This document shows positions 54,058 to 63,424 of a stretch of 64,000 nt of DNA, in pieces; the first letter of the stretch is position 1; each line of letters opens with the position of its first letter. The notes below the pieces were generated by a model that was not told the DNA's origin, made no database searches, and was given only the letters and a program-made list of their open reading frames with translations. A program made the translations under genes and the position numbers. The stretch lies in the NCBI RefSeq assembly GCF_001578185.1, contig NZ_CP011008.1:4554001-4618000 (forward strand). The letters are read 5' to 3'. The DNA comes from Peribacillus simplex. GTDB taxonomy: Bacteria; Bacillota; Bacilli; Bacillales; DSM-1321.

Positions 54058-55317
54058 TTACATCTTTTCCTCCGCTTTGACCTCTGCCTTTCCAACCTGA
54101 TAATACCTGCTCTTCGAGGCCTTCATACTAAGGATGGACAATAAAATGGATATAGCAAACATGATCATTGAACCTGAAATCACCACGAACCGAATCGAAA
54201 TGAAATGAGCTGAAACACCGACAATTGCGGTAGTGATGATGATCAATAAAGCTTCTAACAAGCCAAAAACACTTCCGACCCTGCCCATGATTTCCACAGG
54301 AATATTATTTTGATAAAAGGTTTGAAAGCCTGTATTGGCAAACGCCAGAGAAAAGGCAATGATGAAGAAACCGATGGCGGCCAATGAAAAGGAATTCGAA
54401 AAGGCATAGACCATATAACCTATCGAGACAAATAAAGATCCAAGACCAATCATGTACGAGATTTGCACTTTACTGATGAATACGGCATTGACTATGGCAC
54501 CCGCAATGATGCCTGCCCCGGCGATGCTTACAAGGAATCCGTAATCGCTGTCCGACAAAAGGAGTATGGCCTTGGCAAACGCTGCTTCTTGGGAATCGAT
54601 GGCCGTTTCCATCACCACCATGCAGCTGAATAAGAAATAAATGAGCATGATATAGGAAGATTTCCGGCTGAAATCCAGGACGATGCCCCAATCCTTTTTC
54701 ATGATGGTCCAAGACAGGTAATGACTGGATTTTCCAAGGGGATGATCCTTTTCAAGATTAGGCATGAATAGAGTGATGATACCGGATAATAATAAGGCAG
54801 CCGCGTTAATATAAATGGCTAAAACCGGTGTACCGATTAAGAAAAGGATACCCGCTATCGCTGGTCCAATCAAAAAAGCTCCAGAATCGATCAAGCTTCG
54901 TAACGAGTTAAATCGTTTCCGCTGTTCAATGGGGATTAATTTTGTTATATAAGTCCTTGATGTCGTTACAAACATGGCCTCTGCCATATTGATCACGAAG
55001 ACAAGGGAATAAATGACCCAAATAGAAGAAGCCAATGGCAGCAAAGCCATGAATACCGCTCGAAATAGATCAAGTGCGATCATTAAATTCCGCTTATTGA
55101 TCCGGTCGATCACGCTGCCGGCCCAAACATTCGTAAATATGGCAGCCATCGGTTTAACGATATACAGTCCAGCAACCGCCAAGGCTGATCCCGTCATATC
55201 CAGCACGATTAAATTAAGTGCAATAAAATAAACCCAGGCACCGAAGTTGGAAATCCCGATCCCGCACAATAGAATGGAAGGATATTTCCAAGATACTAAT
55301 GGATTTCTCAATGTCAA
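54058..55317 (-). CDS. MFS exporter of the MefA/enterobactin-exporter type
   Basis: 419 aa, 12 membrane helices; the start (LLCGIGISNFGAWVYFIALNLIVLDMTGSALAVAGLYIVK) and loop DRINKRNLMIALDLFRAVFMALLPL match MFS_3-type antibiotic exporters. The later PVEIMGRVGSVFGLLEALLIIITT is also typical. It would pump small antibiotics or metabolites out. The 450-base leader holds a terminator hairpin and tiny ORFs, a layout of ribosome-dependent attenuation (see 55352-55391). Confidence 0.88.
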   Translation of the reverse strand: MTLRNPLVSWKYPSILLCGIGISNFGAWVYFIALNLIVLDMTGSALAVAGLYIVKPMAAIFTNVWAGSVIDRINKRNLMIALDLFRAVFMALLPLASSIWVIYSLVFVINMAEAMFVTTSRTYITKLIPIEQRKRFNSLRSLIDSGAFLIGPAIAGILFLIGTPVLAIYINAAALLLSGIITLFMPNLEKDHPLGKSSHYLSWTIMKKDWGIVLDFSRKSSYIMLIYFLFSCMVVMETAIDSQEAAFAKAILLLSDSDYGFLVSIAGAGIIAGAIVNAVFISKVQISYMIGLGSLFVSIGYMVYAFSNSFSLAAIGFFIIAFSLAFANTGFQTFYQNNIPVEIMGRVGSVFGLLEALLIIITTAIVGVSAHFISIRFVVISGSMIMFAISILLSILSMKASKSRYYQVGKAEVKAEEKM

Positions 55318-55351
55318 CGCTTCCCCTCCTTAGAAAGAAAATATAAAAACA

Positions 55352-55391
55352 ATAAAAAAAACCGTCCACAAGAAATGCGTCTTGAGGACGG
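55352..55391 (-). terminator. Terminator in the leader of the MFS gene (probable attenuator)
   Basis: Minus strand: CCGTCCTCAAGA/TTCTTGTGGACGG stem followed by T8, 35 bases upstream of the MFS start codon. It must be read through or prevented for the MFS gene to be expressed. Confidence 0.7.
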
Positions 55392-55411
55392 GATCAATAG
55401 AACGGTGCCAA

Positions 55412-55547
55412 TTAATATGTCACCATTATTAATCTTATGCCGTATTGCATTAACAGCATGCAATAACTATGCACTATAATGGGAATTCCCTTTAAGCTTC
55501 AATACATCCTCGTTACTCCTTTCCAGTTTACCAAGGCACTGGAAAGT
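55412..55547 (-). promoter_or_regulatory. Leader region with short ORFs and hairpin before the MFS gene
   Basis: From upstream down on the minus strand: hairpin CTTTCCAG/CTGGAAAG; AAAGGAG followed by a minimal ORF Met-Tyr-stop (55499-55507); and a 20-codon frame from GTG 55474 to TAA 55412 (VHSYCMLLMQYGIRLIMVTY). The attenuator hairpin follows. Stalled ribosomes on such leaders free resistance genes in other Firmicutes. Confidence 0.45.
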
Positions 55548-55644
55548 TGCGTTTCAATTACTTTTTCCTCATCGGAATCACATTTTACCTAAACTTTAAC
55601 ATTAATGGCCTAATTTTGTAAATCTTATGATTTTCAAAACAAAA

Positions 55645-55673
55645 AAACTCATTCAAAATTAAATGAGTTTGAA
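55645..55673 (-). terminator. Terminator after the 63-aa gene
   Basis: AAACTCATT/AATGAGTTT stem, T7 on the minus strand. Confidence 0.75.
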
Positions 55674-55771
55674 AGCAAAACAAGATAGGAATTTTTCGCT
55701 CAGCGTTCCCGAAAAAGACACAGGAAAGACATAATTGAATACCGTTAAATGAATGTTTGGATTCAGTTAAT

Positions 55772-55963
55772 TTACTTTAGGGAAAACAATTTTAAAAACG
55801 GATTCTTTTTCTTATCCGTTATCCTTAACTCATTCATTATGATTTGGTCCTCATGATCGGCTATCCATTTCCTTAGTGCATCTTTATCCTGGCATTGTGT
55901 TAAATATGTCTGGCCACCCTTGCCTGTAGCGTTAATAACATATCTATTGAACGTCTTCTCCAT
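55772..55963 (-). CDS. Hypothetical protein, 63 aa
   Basis: Soluble, with GQTYLTQCQDKDALRKWIADHEDQIIMNELRITDKKKNPFLKLF. AAGGCGGGCAATT precedes ATG, and a terminator lies downstream. No family recognised. Confidence 0.7.
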   Translation of the reverse strand: MEKTFNRYVINATGKGGQTYLTQCQDKDALRKWIADHEDQIIMNELRITDKKKNPFLKLFSLK

Positions 55964-56310
55964 AATTGCCCGCCTTTTTTATAAAATGTCTGAAACCTTT
56001 AAATACGAATGCAATGACTTTTTCTTTATGCTTTTCAAAAGAAAAATAATTTATATATATTAATAACATTGATTGGCAATGACCTGTTCAGCTAGAAAGT
56101 GTTGAATCAAGTACACCGAAACTGTTATCATAATCGGATTAATCGAACCTATCATAATGTGCTAACTAATATTTGTCAATACGTTTTATCAATGTAAATA
56201 AAACGTAAATTTTCAGTTTTATTAAAGAAATATTTTTTTACAATTTAGGGGTTTACAACTGCTAAATGTTGGGAGTAGAATACGTTTATCAATTTAATAC
56301 ATTTCGGCCA

Positions 56311-56432
56311 AAACTCAAAGGAATTGAGTACGGAGGACCCAATCATTTGGGGTTAATTCTGCCATGCAGAAGGGATGAGATCAGCTCTTTCGCCATCCTA
56401 CCCGTCAGCTAACTTCGTCGGCTAAAGCGAAG
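56311..56432 (+). ncRNA. c-di-AMP riboswitch (ydaO/yuaA leader)
   Basis: Conserved blocks in order: GAGTACGGAGGACCC, TTGGGGTTAATTCTGCC, AGAAGGGATGAGAT, and CCCGTCAGCTAACTTCGTCGGC, the signature of ydaO-yuaA leaders. High c-di-AMP shuts transcription through the terminator that follows. In Bacillus this RNA precedes ktrAB potassium uptake genes, as here. Confidence 0.92.
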
Positions 56433-56469
56433 GAGGTCATAAGACCGCCTATTTCGGGAGCTTTTTTTT
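56424..56469 (+). terminator. Terminator of the c-di-AMP riboswitch
   Basis: AGGAGGTC/GACCGCCT core, outer AAGC/GCTT pair, then T8. Confidence 0.8.
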
Positions 56470-56581
56470 GCACGCTTTTTGTGACAAAATAGCTGTTCGA
56501 TGTTTACGCAGGTCTTTTTATTATGCTTAAAAAGGATTTGATAACAGGATTGATGGTTAAGATATTCATACAGTTTTACAC

Positions 56582-57946
56582 ATGTCATTTTTAGGTAGGG
56601 ATGATCAATTGATAAAAGCAAAAAATTTATTCGATCCGCCAAAAATCCTTGTACTAGGCTTTGCCACCCTGATACTTATTGGGGCCTATTTGCTGACCCT
56701 GCCGATTTCTACTGAAAATGGGAATGGCCTTGCTTTTCTGGATGCTTTATTCACCTCAACCTCCGCTACATGTGTAACAGGACTTGTCGTAGTGGATACG
56801 GGAACGACCTTCACCACCTTTGGTGAATTGGTCATCTTAACACTGATTCAGATAGGCGGCTTAGGATTCATGTCATTTGCGACGTTTTTCTTTTTCCTTT
56901 TAGGCAAAAGGATTTCTTTAAAAGGGAGGTTACTCTTGCAGGAATCCTTAAATAATCTTTCCATGGCAGGTATAGTCAAGTTAGTAAAACGGCTTTTAAT
57001 TTTCACGGCCATCATTGAAGGCATGGGTGCCCTTATCTTATCGATTCGCTTTTCTTTTGACATGCCAATCGGCAAAGCGATCTATTACGGGGTTTTTCAT
57101 TCCATATCGAATTTCAATAATGCCGGTTTTGATTTAATGGGAGAATTCAAGAGTTTGACCCCTTATGTATCGGATCCATTCGTAACCCTTACGGTCGCCT
57201 TCCTGATCACGTTTGGCGGAATAGGTTTTATCGTGATGAATGAACTATACGAATATCGTGATACCCATCGTTTATCCGTACATACGAAGGTTGTTCTGAT
57301 GACTAGCCTGACACTTACAATCGCCGGCGCAATTTTAATCTTTTTATTCGAGTTCGGTAATGCCAAGACATTGCAGCCTTTATCTTTCATGGGTAAAACG
57401 TTATCGTCTCTATTTCAATCGGTTTCACCAAGGACGGCCGGCTCCAATACGCTGAATATCCCTGATTTGACTCAACCCACATTACTGCTCATCATTTTCT
57501 TGATGTTCGTTGGGGCTTCACCCGGATCGACTGGCGGCGGGATTAAAACAACCACATTTGCGACGCTTATCGGAACGGTCTGGTCACAGATTAAAGGAAA
57601 GGGTGATGTGGTATTATTCCGTCATCGCATTATAAGTGAAACGATCTTTAAAGCATTATCCGTTACATTCATTGGCGTATTCATGGTTTCAATCATCTCC
57701 ATTCTGCTGACCATCACTGAAAGCGGAAGTGACTTCTTGATGATTTTATTTGAAGCCACTTCAGCATTTGCCACCGTGGGACTTTCAATGGGTTTGACCC
57801 CCGAATTATCACCGGTTGGCCGGATGCTCATCATTTTCACAATGTTTGCAGGCCGTGTGGGTCCTTTGACTTTGGCCTTTGCTATCGCTATGAGGCGCAA
57901 ACCAGATCCGTTCCGACGTCCAAAAGGGAAAATCATGATTGGTTAA
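56582..57946 (+). CDS. ktrB: Potassium channel-like transporter subunit, KtrB/KtrD (TrkH family)
   Basis: 454 aa with four M1-P-M2 repeats. Selectivity-loop segments are visible: TSATCVTGLVVVDTG, SNFNNAGFDL, SPRTAGSNTLN, SAFATVGLSMGL. GASPGSTGGGIKTTT carries the Gly-rich gate loop of Ktr proteins. Takes up K+ (Na+-coupled in Bacillus). The ATG at 56582 has poor spacing signals; a TTG at 56612 lies after GGTAGGG and may be the true start. First gene after the c-di-AMP riboswitch, with ktrA 23 bases behind; B. subtilis has the order ktrA-ktrB. Confidence 0.92.
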   Translation: MSFLGRDDQLIKAKNLFDPPKILVLGFATLILIGAYLLTLPISTENGNGLAFLDALFTSTSATCVTGLVVVDTGTTFTTFGELVILTLIQIGGLGFMSFATFFFFLLGKRISLKGRLLLQESLNNLSMAGIVKLVKRLLIFTAIIEGMGALILSIRFSFDMPIGKAIYYGVFHSISNFNNAGFDLMGEFKSLTPYVSDPFVTLTVAFLITFGGIGFIVMNELYEYRDTHRLSVHTKVVLMTSLTLTIAGAILIFLFEFGNAKTLQPLSFMGKTLSSLFQSVSPRTAGSNTLNIPDLTQPTLLLIIFLMFVGASPGSTGGGIKTTTFATLIGTVWSQIKGKGDVVLFRHRIISETIFKALSVTFIGVFMVSIISILLTITESGSDFLMILFEATSAFATVGLSMGLTPELSPVGRMLIIFTMFAGRVGPLTLAFAIAMRRKPDPFRRPKGKIMIG

Positions 57947-57969
57947 TCATAAATGAAGGAGTGTAAAAG

Positions 57970-58626
57970 ATGGGAAAAAGACAATATGCCGTGATTGGTT
58001 TAGGCAGATTCGGAACCAGTGTGGCCCATAGATTATATTCGGCTGGCCAAGAGGTATTGGGTATTGATATCAGCGGGGAAAGAGTCGAGAATGCGGAACT
58101 GAGCGTTACCCATGCAGTCATTGCGGATACGACTGAAGAAGAGACATTGAAATCCATTGGAATCCGCAACTTCGATTGTGTCATCGTAGCCATCGGAATT
58201 GATATGCAATCAAGCATTTTAACTACCTTGCTTTTAAAAGAGCTTGGGGTCAAAAAGGTGATTGCCAAGGCCCTTAATAAAAATCATGGTCAGGTGCTCA
58301 CTAAAGTTGGAGCCGATTGGGTCATCTATCCTGAGAGGGATATGGGGGAACGGGTCGCGAACCAGCTTCTGTCCCCTAACATGCTGAACTATATTGAACT
58401 CTCTAAAGAATACAATATCGAGGAAATCATAGTCCCCATGAGCATGAAGGGAAAAAGCCTCAGGGAGCTGGATTTACGCGCAAAATATAATATCAGCGTC
58501 ATTGCCATCGTGAGTAATGGGGAAATTATCATAGCACCATCACCCGATCAGGATATCCATGAAAAAGATATGCTTTTAGTGGTTGGCAATAAAGAAGATC
58601 TTGCCGTCTTTGCAAATATTGAATAA
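57970..58626 (+). CDS. ktrA: Potassium uptake regulatory subunit KtrA/KtrC
   Basis: 218 aa. An RCK N-lobe with nucleotide motif VIGLGRFGTSVA (residues 8-19) and acidic DIS at the end of the second strand binds ATP/ADP or NAD; the RCK_C lobe (about 135-218, EIIVPMSMKGKSLRELDL) is the c-di-AMP binding part in KtrA/KtrC. It forms the octameric ring that gates KtrB. Double control by c-di-AMP, at the RNA and the protein, is therefore likely. AAGGAGTGTAAAAG precedes the ATG. Confidence 0.95.
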   Translation: MGKRQYAVIGLGRFGTSVAHRLYSAGQEVLGIDISGERVENAELSVTHAVIADTTEEETLKSIGIRNFDCVIVAIGIDMQSSILTTLLLKELGVKKVIAKALNKNHGQVLTKVGADWVIYPERDMGERVANQLLSPNMLNYIELSKEYNIEEIIVPMSMKGKSLRELDLRAKYNISVIAIVSNGEIIIAPSPDQDIHEKDMLLVVGNKEDLAVFANIE

Positions 58627-58675
58627 TGGTTCCCCTTCTCGTATCCGGTTCTGGCTGTATGAAGATGAACTAAAA

Positions 58676-59080
58676 TCAGCCGATTAAGAAGGATTCATCA
58701 TAGGACTTCGTGTCATATATATCGATTCCTATAAATTCCCTGCAGTCAGGATCTGAAAAGAGAAACACTATTTTCTTGGCATCAGGATGAGTAACTGACC
58801 GTTTTACAAGTACATCATTCAATCTTAAGGAATAATAGCTTTCACCATCAGCTGTAATTCCTATTGTGAATGCAGGCATTTCATCAGCCAGACCTTTAAT
58901 TTTCAAGGCTGTTCCACCTTCCAATTCAATTCCTATGATTGGAATGCCTTTGCCGAAATCCAGAATGATATCCTCGTTAAGCGGGAGCTCGTCCGTTTTT
59001 GTAATGGTGTGCTTCAATGGTTCGGCTAAATAGATATAGCCCATACCCGCACCATCATCAAATGTCATATGCCTTTTCAT
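58676..59080 (-). CDS. DUF2283-like protein, 134 aa
   Basis: Start at ATG 59080 (GGGAGGTGGAACT before it), not the longer frame to 59128. KRHMTFDDGAGMGYIYLAE and LPLNEDIILDFGKGIPIIGIELEGG match the DUF2283 beta-strand motif (Y-L... I-x-D-x-D-x-x-x-x-V-G-I-E-I). The second half is a further beta-rich part. Function unknown. It converges with ktrA. Confidence 0.7.
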   Translation of the reverse strand: MKRHMTFDDGAGMGYIYLAEPLKHTITKTDELPLNEDIILDFGKGIPIIGIELEGGTALKIKGLADEMPAFTIGITADGESYYSLRLNDVLVKRSVTHPDAKKIVFLFSDPDCREFIGIDIYDTKSYDESFLIG

Positions 59081-59125
59081 AGTTCCACCTCCCTTTTCTG
59101 TAGCGGCTTCATTTTTATGTTTACC

Positions 59126-59166
59126 CATTCAAGAAGGCTGCTTTATGGCGGTCTTCTTGAATGGAT
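59126..59166. terminator. Hairpin between the DUF2283 and RsbR-like genes
   Basis: CCATTCAAGAAG/CTTCTTGAATGG perfect arms. T-rich on the plus side only, so its role as terminator of the minus-strand gene is uncertain. Confidence 0.5.
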
Positions 59167-59218
59167 TTTATACTTTTTTCACTAAAACGAACATTCCCCT
59201 GCCATGAATACGTATGTA

Positions 59219-60052
59219 TTATTTAATGGTATTGATGGCTTGGGCAAGAGTGGATTTTATCATCACTTTATCAAAAGGCAGTTGAAGCTTAACAGCAGTC
59301 TTGGCTATTTCCGGCCGAAGTCCTGAAAGGGTTGTCCGGATTCCGATCAAAGTTAAGGATTCAATCAATTGTGACAGTTGGTGGGCGGATACACTATCTA
59401 TTGCATGGACGCCCGATAGGTCAATGAAAAGCCTGGTGACATTTTTTTCAGCGCATTTTTGTAATGTGTTTTCAAGCAAGGACATGCCTCTCGCCGTGTC
59501 AATATCACCGATCAGGGGAAGCAACGCCGTGTTATCTTTAAGGGAAATGATGGGCGAGCTCAATTCATCGATCGTTGCCTGCTGGGCTTTCATAATTTTA
59601 TTGGCATATCTATGATTCGCTTCCGTAAACCGCTCCATCACTTCACTGAGCACCTTGACCACTATCCGGTACCAGGAGTTTATTTCCTCCTGTGTATGTT
59701 GATCTCCATGCAATGCCACGAATTGATCAATATAATCCAAGTATTGCTCTTGCGTTCGAAAGAACTCCCTCAATATAAAATAGATGGGTGTGTTTAAATG
59801 CTGCTCATCCTGACCGATATCTTCAATCCACTCACCAAGATGCTCAAAGTATTCCCTTTCCTCTGTATCAAAGACCTGAAAGAAACGTAAATGGAATTCA
59901 TTATTTTGTTGCTTAAGCTTTTTAATTACTTCGGGATCAGGTGAGCTATAAACCCCCGCCTTATCATTTTTATTCAATGTTGCGTACCAATCCTCAGTCA
60001 ATTGTGCTGCAACACCTAATAAAAATGAATATAGTTCTTTATTTCTGTGCAT
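59219..60052 (-). CDS. RsbR-family stressosome protein (STAS domain)
   Basis: 277 aa. The N-terminal 150 residues form a helical, globin-like RsbR sensor domain; the linker ATIDELSSPIISL precedes a STAS domain (about 165-277, LPLIGDIDTARGMSLLENTL, RLFIDLSGVHAIDSVSAHQL). The first RsbR phosphosite Thr (in DIDTARG) is kept; at the second, where RsbRA has Thr, this protein has Ser in IDSVSAH. RsbR paralogues build the stressosome that starts the SigB cascade. No rsbS/rsbT here, so it is a satellite paralogue. Confidence 0.9.
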   Translation of the reverse strand: MHRNKELYSFLLGVAAQLTEDWYATLNKNDKAGVYSSPDPEVIKKLKQQNNEFHLRFFQVFDTEEREYFEHLGEWIEDIGQDEQHLNTPIYFILREFFRTQEQYLDYIDQFVALHGDQHTQEEINSWYRIVVKVLSEVMERFTEANHRYANKIMKAQQATIDELSSPIISLKDNTALLPLIGDIDTARGMSLLENTLQKCAEKNVTRLFIDLSGVHAIDSVSAHQLSQLIESLTLIGIRTTLSGLRPEIAKTAVKLQLPFDKVMIKSTLAQAINTIK

Positions 60053-60376
60053 AAATTCCCCACCTATTTATTTTTTTAACATCCCAATTGGTCCCAGCAA
60101 TCGATAAATCATCGCTACTGGAAGACTGTAATCAGCATTGTAAGGGTATTGAAAGTTAACGATTCAATCAACAAAGTAAGCATCAAAGATCCCCCCAATG
60201 GTCCCCTCTTTCCATTTACCTTCCCAGCTATTTTTGAAACCATACAACTGCCGATTTTTTAAAAAAGGATTCTTAAAAACATTCATCTATTATTCTGGTC
60301 ATTTTATTGTTATAGTTTACCATTTTTATTTTTTGTTAACAATTTCACCTTCATCCAAACCATTTTCTTTTCACGT
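60053..60376. other. Gene-free stretch
   Basis: AT-rich, no gene or structured RNA seen in about 320 bases before the terminator. Confidence 0.4.
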
Positions 60377-60401
60377 GAAAAAAGGACCTGATCCCAGATC
60401 C
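60377..60401 (-). terminator. Terminator of the first methyltransferase gene
   Basis: Minus strand GGATCTG/CAGGTCC stem, then T6. Confidence 0.75.
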
Positions 60402-60477
60402 TCCGTTTAGTGGCATTGAGCCGCACTATCCATAACCTTTAAACCATCCCATCACCGTTTCACCCATCTAATGACCA

Positions 60478-61191
60478 TTACTTTTTCATAAATAAAGCCG
60501 TCCATAAACCTTGCACCCCAAAGGTTTCATCAGATTCTTCCTTTTTCCTCATTTTACGTATTTCCACCACTTCAAATTCCTTGAAAATCATTCTAAGTTT
60601 CTCTTCAGTAAAACCTAATCCGCCTTTAAGGCTTTTTTGCCTATATACCTCCCAATCCGAGATGTCGGCACCACCTAATATGCCGCCTTCTATAAAACAA
60701 GTAATCGAATACAATCCCTTAGGCCTTAACGCCTTTTTCACCATCTCCAAATAATTGATCCTTCGATGTGGTGCGATATGATGAAAACAGCCTGAATCAT
60801 ATACGAAGTCATATCGCCCTTCCTCAATTTCCAACTCAAATATATTCCTTTGAATGAAGTTCACTTGGACTTTCTTTTCTGCCGCTCGTTCTTTTCCCCA
60901 TTCCAAGGCTTCCTTTGAAAGATCAACCGCATCAACAGAACAGCCCTTTTGAGCAAGGTAAATAGCATTTCTTCCAGGACCGCACCCAAGCTCAAGAACC
61001 TTTCCAGACCCAAGCAGCTCACTATCAAAGTATTGAACCAAATTCTCATCAGGGAGATTTCCGAAAAAGGGAACCCCCTTTTCCCGGTCTTCATAAAAAC
61101 CATTCCAGAATGTAGTTGGCTCACGCAATAACGAATCAAGCATGTTCAATAGATCATCATAGGTTGTAATCGTCTCCGACAAAACCATCAC
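60478..61191 (-). CDS. Class I SAM-dependent methyltransferase, 237 aa
   Basis: Rossmann-type fold: motif I VLELGCGPGRNAIYLA (about 65-80), the acidic end of strand 2 in VDAVDLS, motif post-II NIFELEIEEGRYDFVYDSGCFHHI and KKALRPKGLYSI. Resembles tellurite-resistance TehB/thiopurine-type small-molecule methyltransferases. Substrate unknown. TTG/ATG starts cluster at the 5' end; the ATG at 61191 or the next codon (MMVLSE) follows GGGAAGAGGTG. Confidence 0.88.
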   Translation of the reverse strand: MMVLSETITTYDDLLNMLDSLLREPTTFWNGFYEDREKGVPFFGNLPDENLVQYFDSELLGSGKVLELGCGPGRNAIYLAQKGCSVDAVDLSKEALEWGKERAAEKKVQVNFIQRNIFELEIEEGRYDFVYDSGCFHHIAPHRRINYLEMVKKALRPKGLYSITCFIEGGILGGADISDWEVYRQKSLKGGLGFTEEKLRMIFKEFEVVEIRKMRKKEESDETFGVQGLWTALFMKK

Positions 61192-61444
61192 CTCTTCCCA
61201 TTATATCCCACAATATAATTATACCGATTTCACCCCGGCGGCCATGTACCAGCTGCATCGTTACATATGACGTATAGCTAGCAAAGTCGCACTCAAACTG
61301 CCTTCTGATTGATAATCCAACATTACTTAATAACCGTTGATCAGCTCAATATCCATTAGAAAGGCAAGAAATGATAGACAACGGTGCTCCCATACTTACG
61401 CTCCTTGATAGAAACAACCCATTATCAACATTACGGACAGGTTC

Positions 61445-62047
61445 CTATTTTTTAGCTACCAAACAATAAAACTCATCTCTATTATGTATCCTGATGTCCT
61501 TGAATCCGCATTGTACCAAGCTACTTTCTATCTCCTGGATTGAATACAGTTTAAAGTCCTTCGTTTGCTCCATCATTTCCATATTGGTTTTATCCATAAT
61601 TGATAAAAATAACATTCCATGCGGTTTTAACACTCGGTATGCTTCACATATGCCTTGATCAATATCATCCCAAAAATAAATGGTATGGACGGTGAATACT
61701 TTATCAAAAAAGTCATTTCTAAAAGGTAGGCTTTCAATATTGGCTACCTGTATATCCACCACCCCATCGTGCAGATACTTCTTATTCCTCCTCATTGCTT
61801 CTTTGACCATCTTTTCGGAAATATCGACACCATAATTTCTGCCAAGAATATTCACTTGAGCTAATCTAGTTAATGTGGAGCCATTTCCCATTCCGACTTC
61901 CAGGATTTTTTCGTTTCCATTGCTATTCAATAAGCCAATTGTCCAATCATTTATAGTATGGTTCCCTCTCTCCATATACCTGCCCACCCATTTGGAGAGA
62001 GGTCCTTTCGGATTTTTCAATTGACTCCCAATCCACTTCTGAAACAT
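61445..62047 (-). CDS. Class I SAM-dependent methyltransferase (UbiE-like), 200 aa
   Basis: Motif I ILEVGMGNGSTLTRLA, strand-2 acid in YGVDIS, IESLPFRNDFFDKVFTVHTIYFW and EAYRVLKPHGMLFLS, the layout of ubiE/menG-type enzymes. Second of three methyltransferases here, but with its own upstream region. Substrate unknown. Confidence 0.88.
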   Translation of the reverse strand: MFQKWIGSQLKNPKGPLSKWVGRYMERGNHTINDWTIGLLNSNGNEKILEVGMGNGSTLTRLAQVNILGRNYGVDISEKMVKEAMRRNKKYLHDGVVDIQVANIESLPFRNDFFDKVFTVHTIYFWDDIDQGICEAYRVLKPHGMLFLSIMDKTNMEMMEQTKDFKLYSIQEIESSLVQCGFKDIRIHNRDEFYCLVAKK

Positions 62048-62185
62048 GCCCCACCAGCTTCCTCAATATTATTGTTCTTTACCATCACTTTGGCAGTCAT
62101 AACTATAACAATCAAAATGGCAAGACAAACAAATAAATCCCCCTTGGATGAAAAAAATATCCCAGCCGATTAAGAGAATCCACAA

Positions 62186-62391
62186 CTACCTCTCTATCAC
62201 CAGCAGTTCCCGATATCTCCAAGAAAATAATAATAGGGTTAAAATCATACTGATGGCAGTAAGCATTGAAAAGATATAATCATGGCCAATCATTTGCATA
62301 CTGATAAAGGATGAAATAACGACGATTAGAAAAACCAAGGAAGACTTAATTGGGCTTTTCCGTTCTATACATCTATTTAAAATAATATAAG
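62186..62391 (-). pseudogene. Membrane protein fragment without start codon
   Basis: Open frame reading RKSPIKSSLVFLIVVISSFI and MLTAISMILTLLLFSWRYRE, two membrane helices, with no start that has a ribosome binding site. Possibly the end of a decayed membrane gene. Confidence 0.35.
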
Positions 62392-62469
62392 GTTATAAAC
62401 CATGATGAAGAAAATAAACTTCGTTGAGCCCTTCCATTTTTCAGAATGATTTTCACACCTTTTGGGTCT

Positions 62470-63096
62470 TTACTCTTCCCTCCGTTTACTGATAATTATC
62501 TTTCTATACATTCCATTCAGCATGATCGATCGATTTTCTTCCATTTTCATATTTTTTTCATGTCTACTGAACAAGTCTTCAAACCTCAAGCCAATATCTG
62601 TACCTAAAAATCTAATAATGGGTCTCAGAAGCTTTTTGGGTAATGAAAGCCGTTCATCTTTAGAGATAAACTTATCGAATATGATTATTTTCCCCTCGCC
62701 TTTTAAAACCCTGATCATTTCCAGAAGACATTCATTTGCATCAGGTACGACGGAAAGGACCAAACTTCCAACTATATAGTCAAACGATTCATTATCGAAT
62801 TCCATATGCTGTGCATCCATCTCCAGGAAAGTGATCGATCTATCCCCATATTTAACCATCGCCTTTTTTAGCATATCAGCCGAAAGGTCTATCGCCGTTA
62901 TCTCAAGGTCAAGGTGCTTGATCAACTCTAAATCGGCACCCGTTCCTACGCCCACAAACAGAACCTTTGCATTGTCATGAAATGATATCTCTTCAAATAT
63001 ACTTTTCCTGGCTTTTAAAAAGAGGGCACTGAAGGTTTTGTCATATATTGGAGACCAAACCTTATAAATTACTTTATTCCACGAATTATTCAACAT
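62470..63096 (-). CDS. Class I SAM-dependent methyltransferase, 208 aa
   Basis: N-terminal WNKVIYKVWSPIYDKTF and motif I VLFVGVGTGADLELI, then AIDLSADML and FDYIVGSLVLSVVPDANECL; this start resembles phospholipid N-methyltransferases and UbiE relatives that act on membrane lipids or quinones. ATG at 63096 after GGGGAGGTATGG. Confidence 0.85.
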   Translation of the reverse strand: MLNNSWNKVIYKVWSPIYDKTFSALFLKARKSIFEEISFHDNAKVLFVGVGTGADLELIKHLDLEITAIDLSADMLKKAMVKYGDRSITFLEMDAQHMEFDNESFDYIVGSLVLSVVPDANECLLEMIRVLKGEGKIIIFDKFISKDERLSLPKKLLRPIIRFLGTDIGLRFEDLFSRHEKNMKMEENRSIMLNGMYRKIIISKRREE

Positions 63097-63395
63097 CCAT
63101 ACCTCCCCGGCCTCTTACATACTTCTTCTATAAAGCATACGAAATCCCTTCCAAGCGGATATGTAAAGTTCATTCAGAATGCGATGTTTCCTTCCACGAT
63201 AACGGTCAGGTATGCCATATCTCTAAAAACTGTTCCCACTATTGGTTTTCTTCCTTAAATCATCATAAGATTGCTCCTGCCGTGTCCGACATTAGGTTTC
63301 CCTGTATTTCTTTCCATAAAGAACACCCCTCCAAATCTAAAGGCCATACCTTTTTAAACAAAGACCTTACACCTGCGCCCATTTTAACAATTACC
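63097..63395. other. Gene-free stretch between divergent methyltransferase and PadR genes
   Basis: Long spacer without a gene that has translation signals apart from a 20-codon frame on the minus strand. It ends at the PadR promoter. Confidence 0.4.
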
Positions 63396-63424
63396 TTGAC
63401 TGTCATAGTAATACATTATAAGAT
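63396..63424 (+). promoter_or_regulatory. Promoter of the PadR operon
   Basis: TTGACT, 17-base spacer, TAAGAT, 20 bases before the start codon. The near-palindrome ATAGTAATACATTAT overlaps it and could bind PadR itself. Confidence 0.6.

Noticed and set aside
55352..55547. T-box riboswitch before the MFS gene
   Set aside because: TTGGCACCG resembles part of the T-box TGGNACCGCG, but the AGTA and specifier-loop elements are missing and the downstream gene is not an amino-acid gene.
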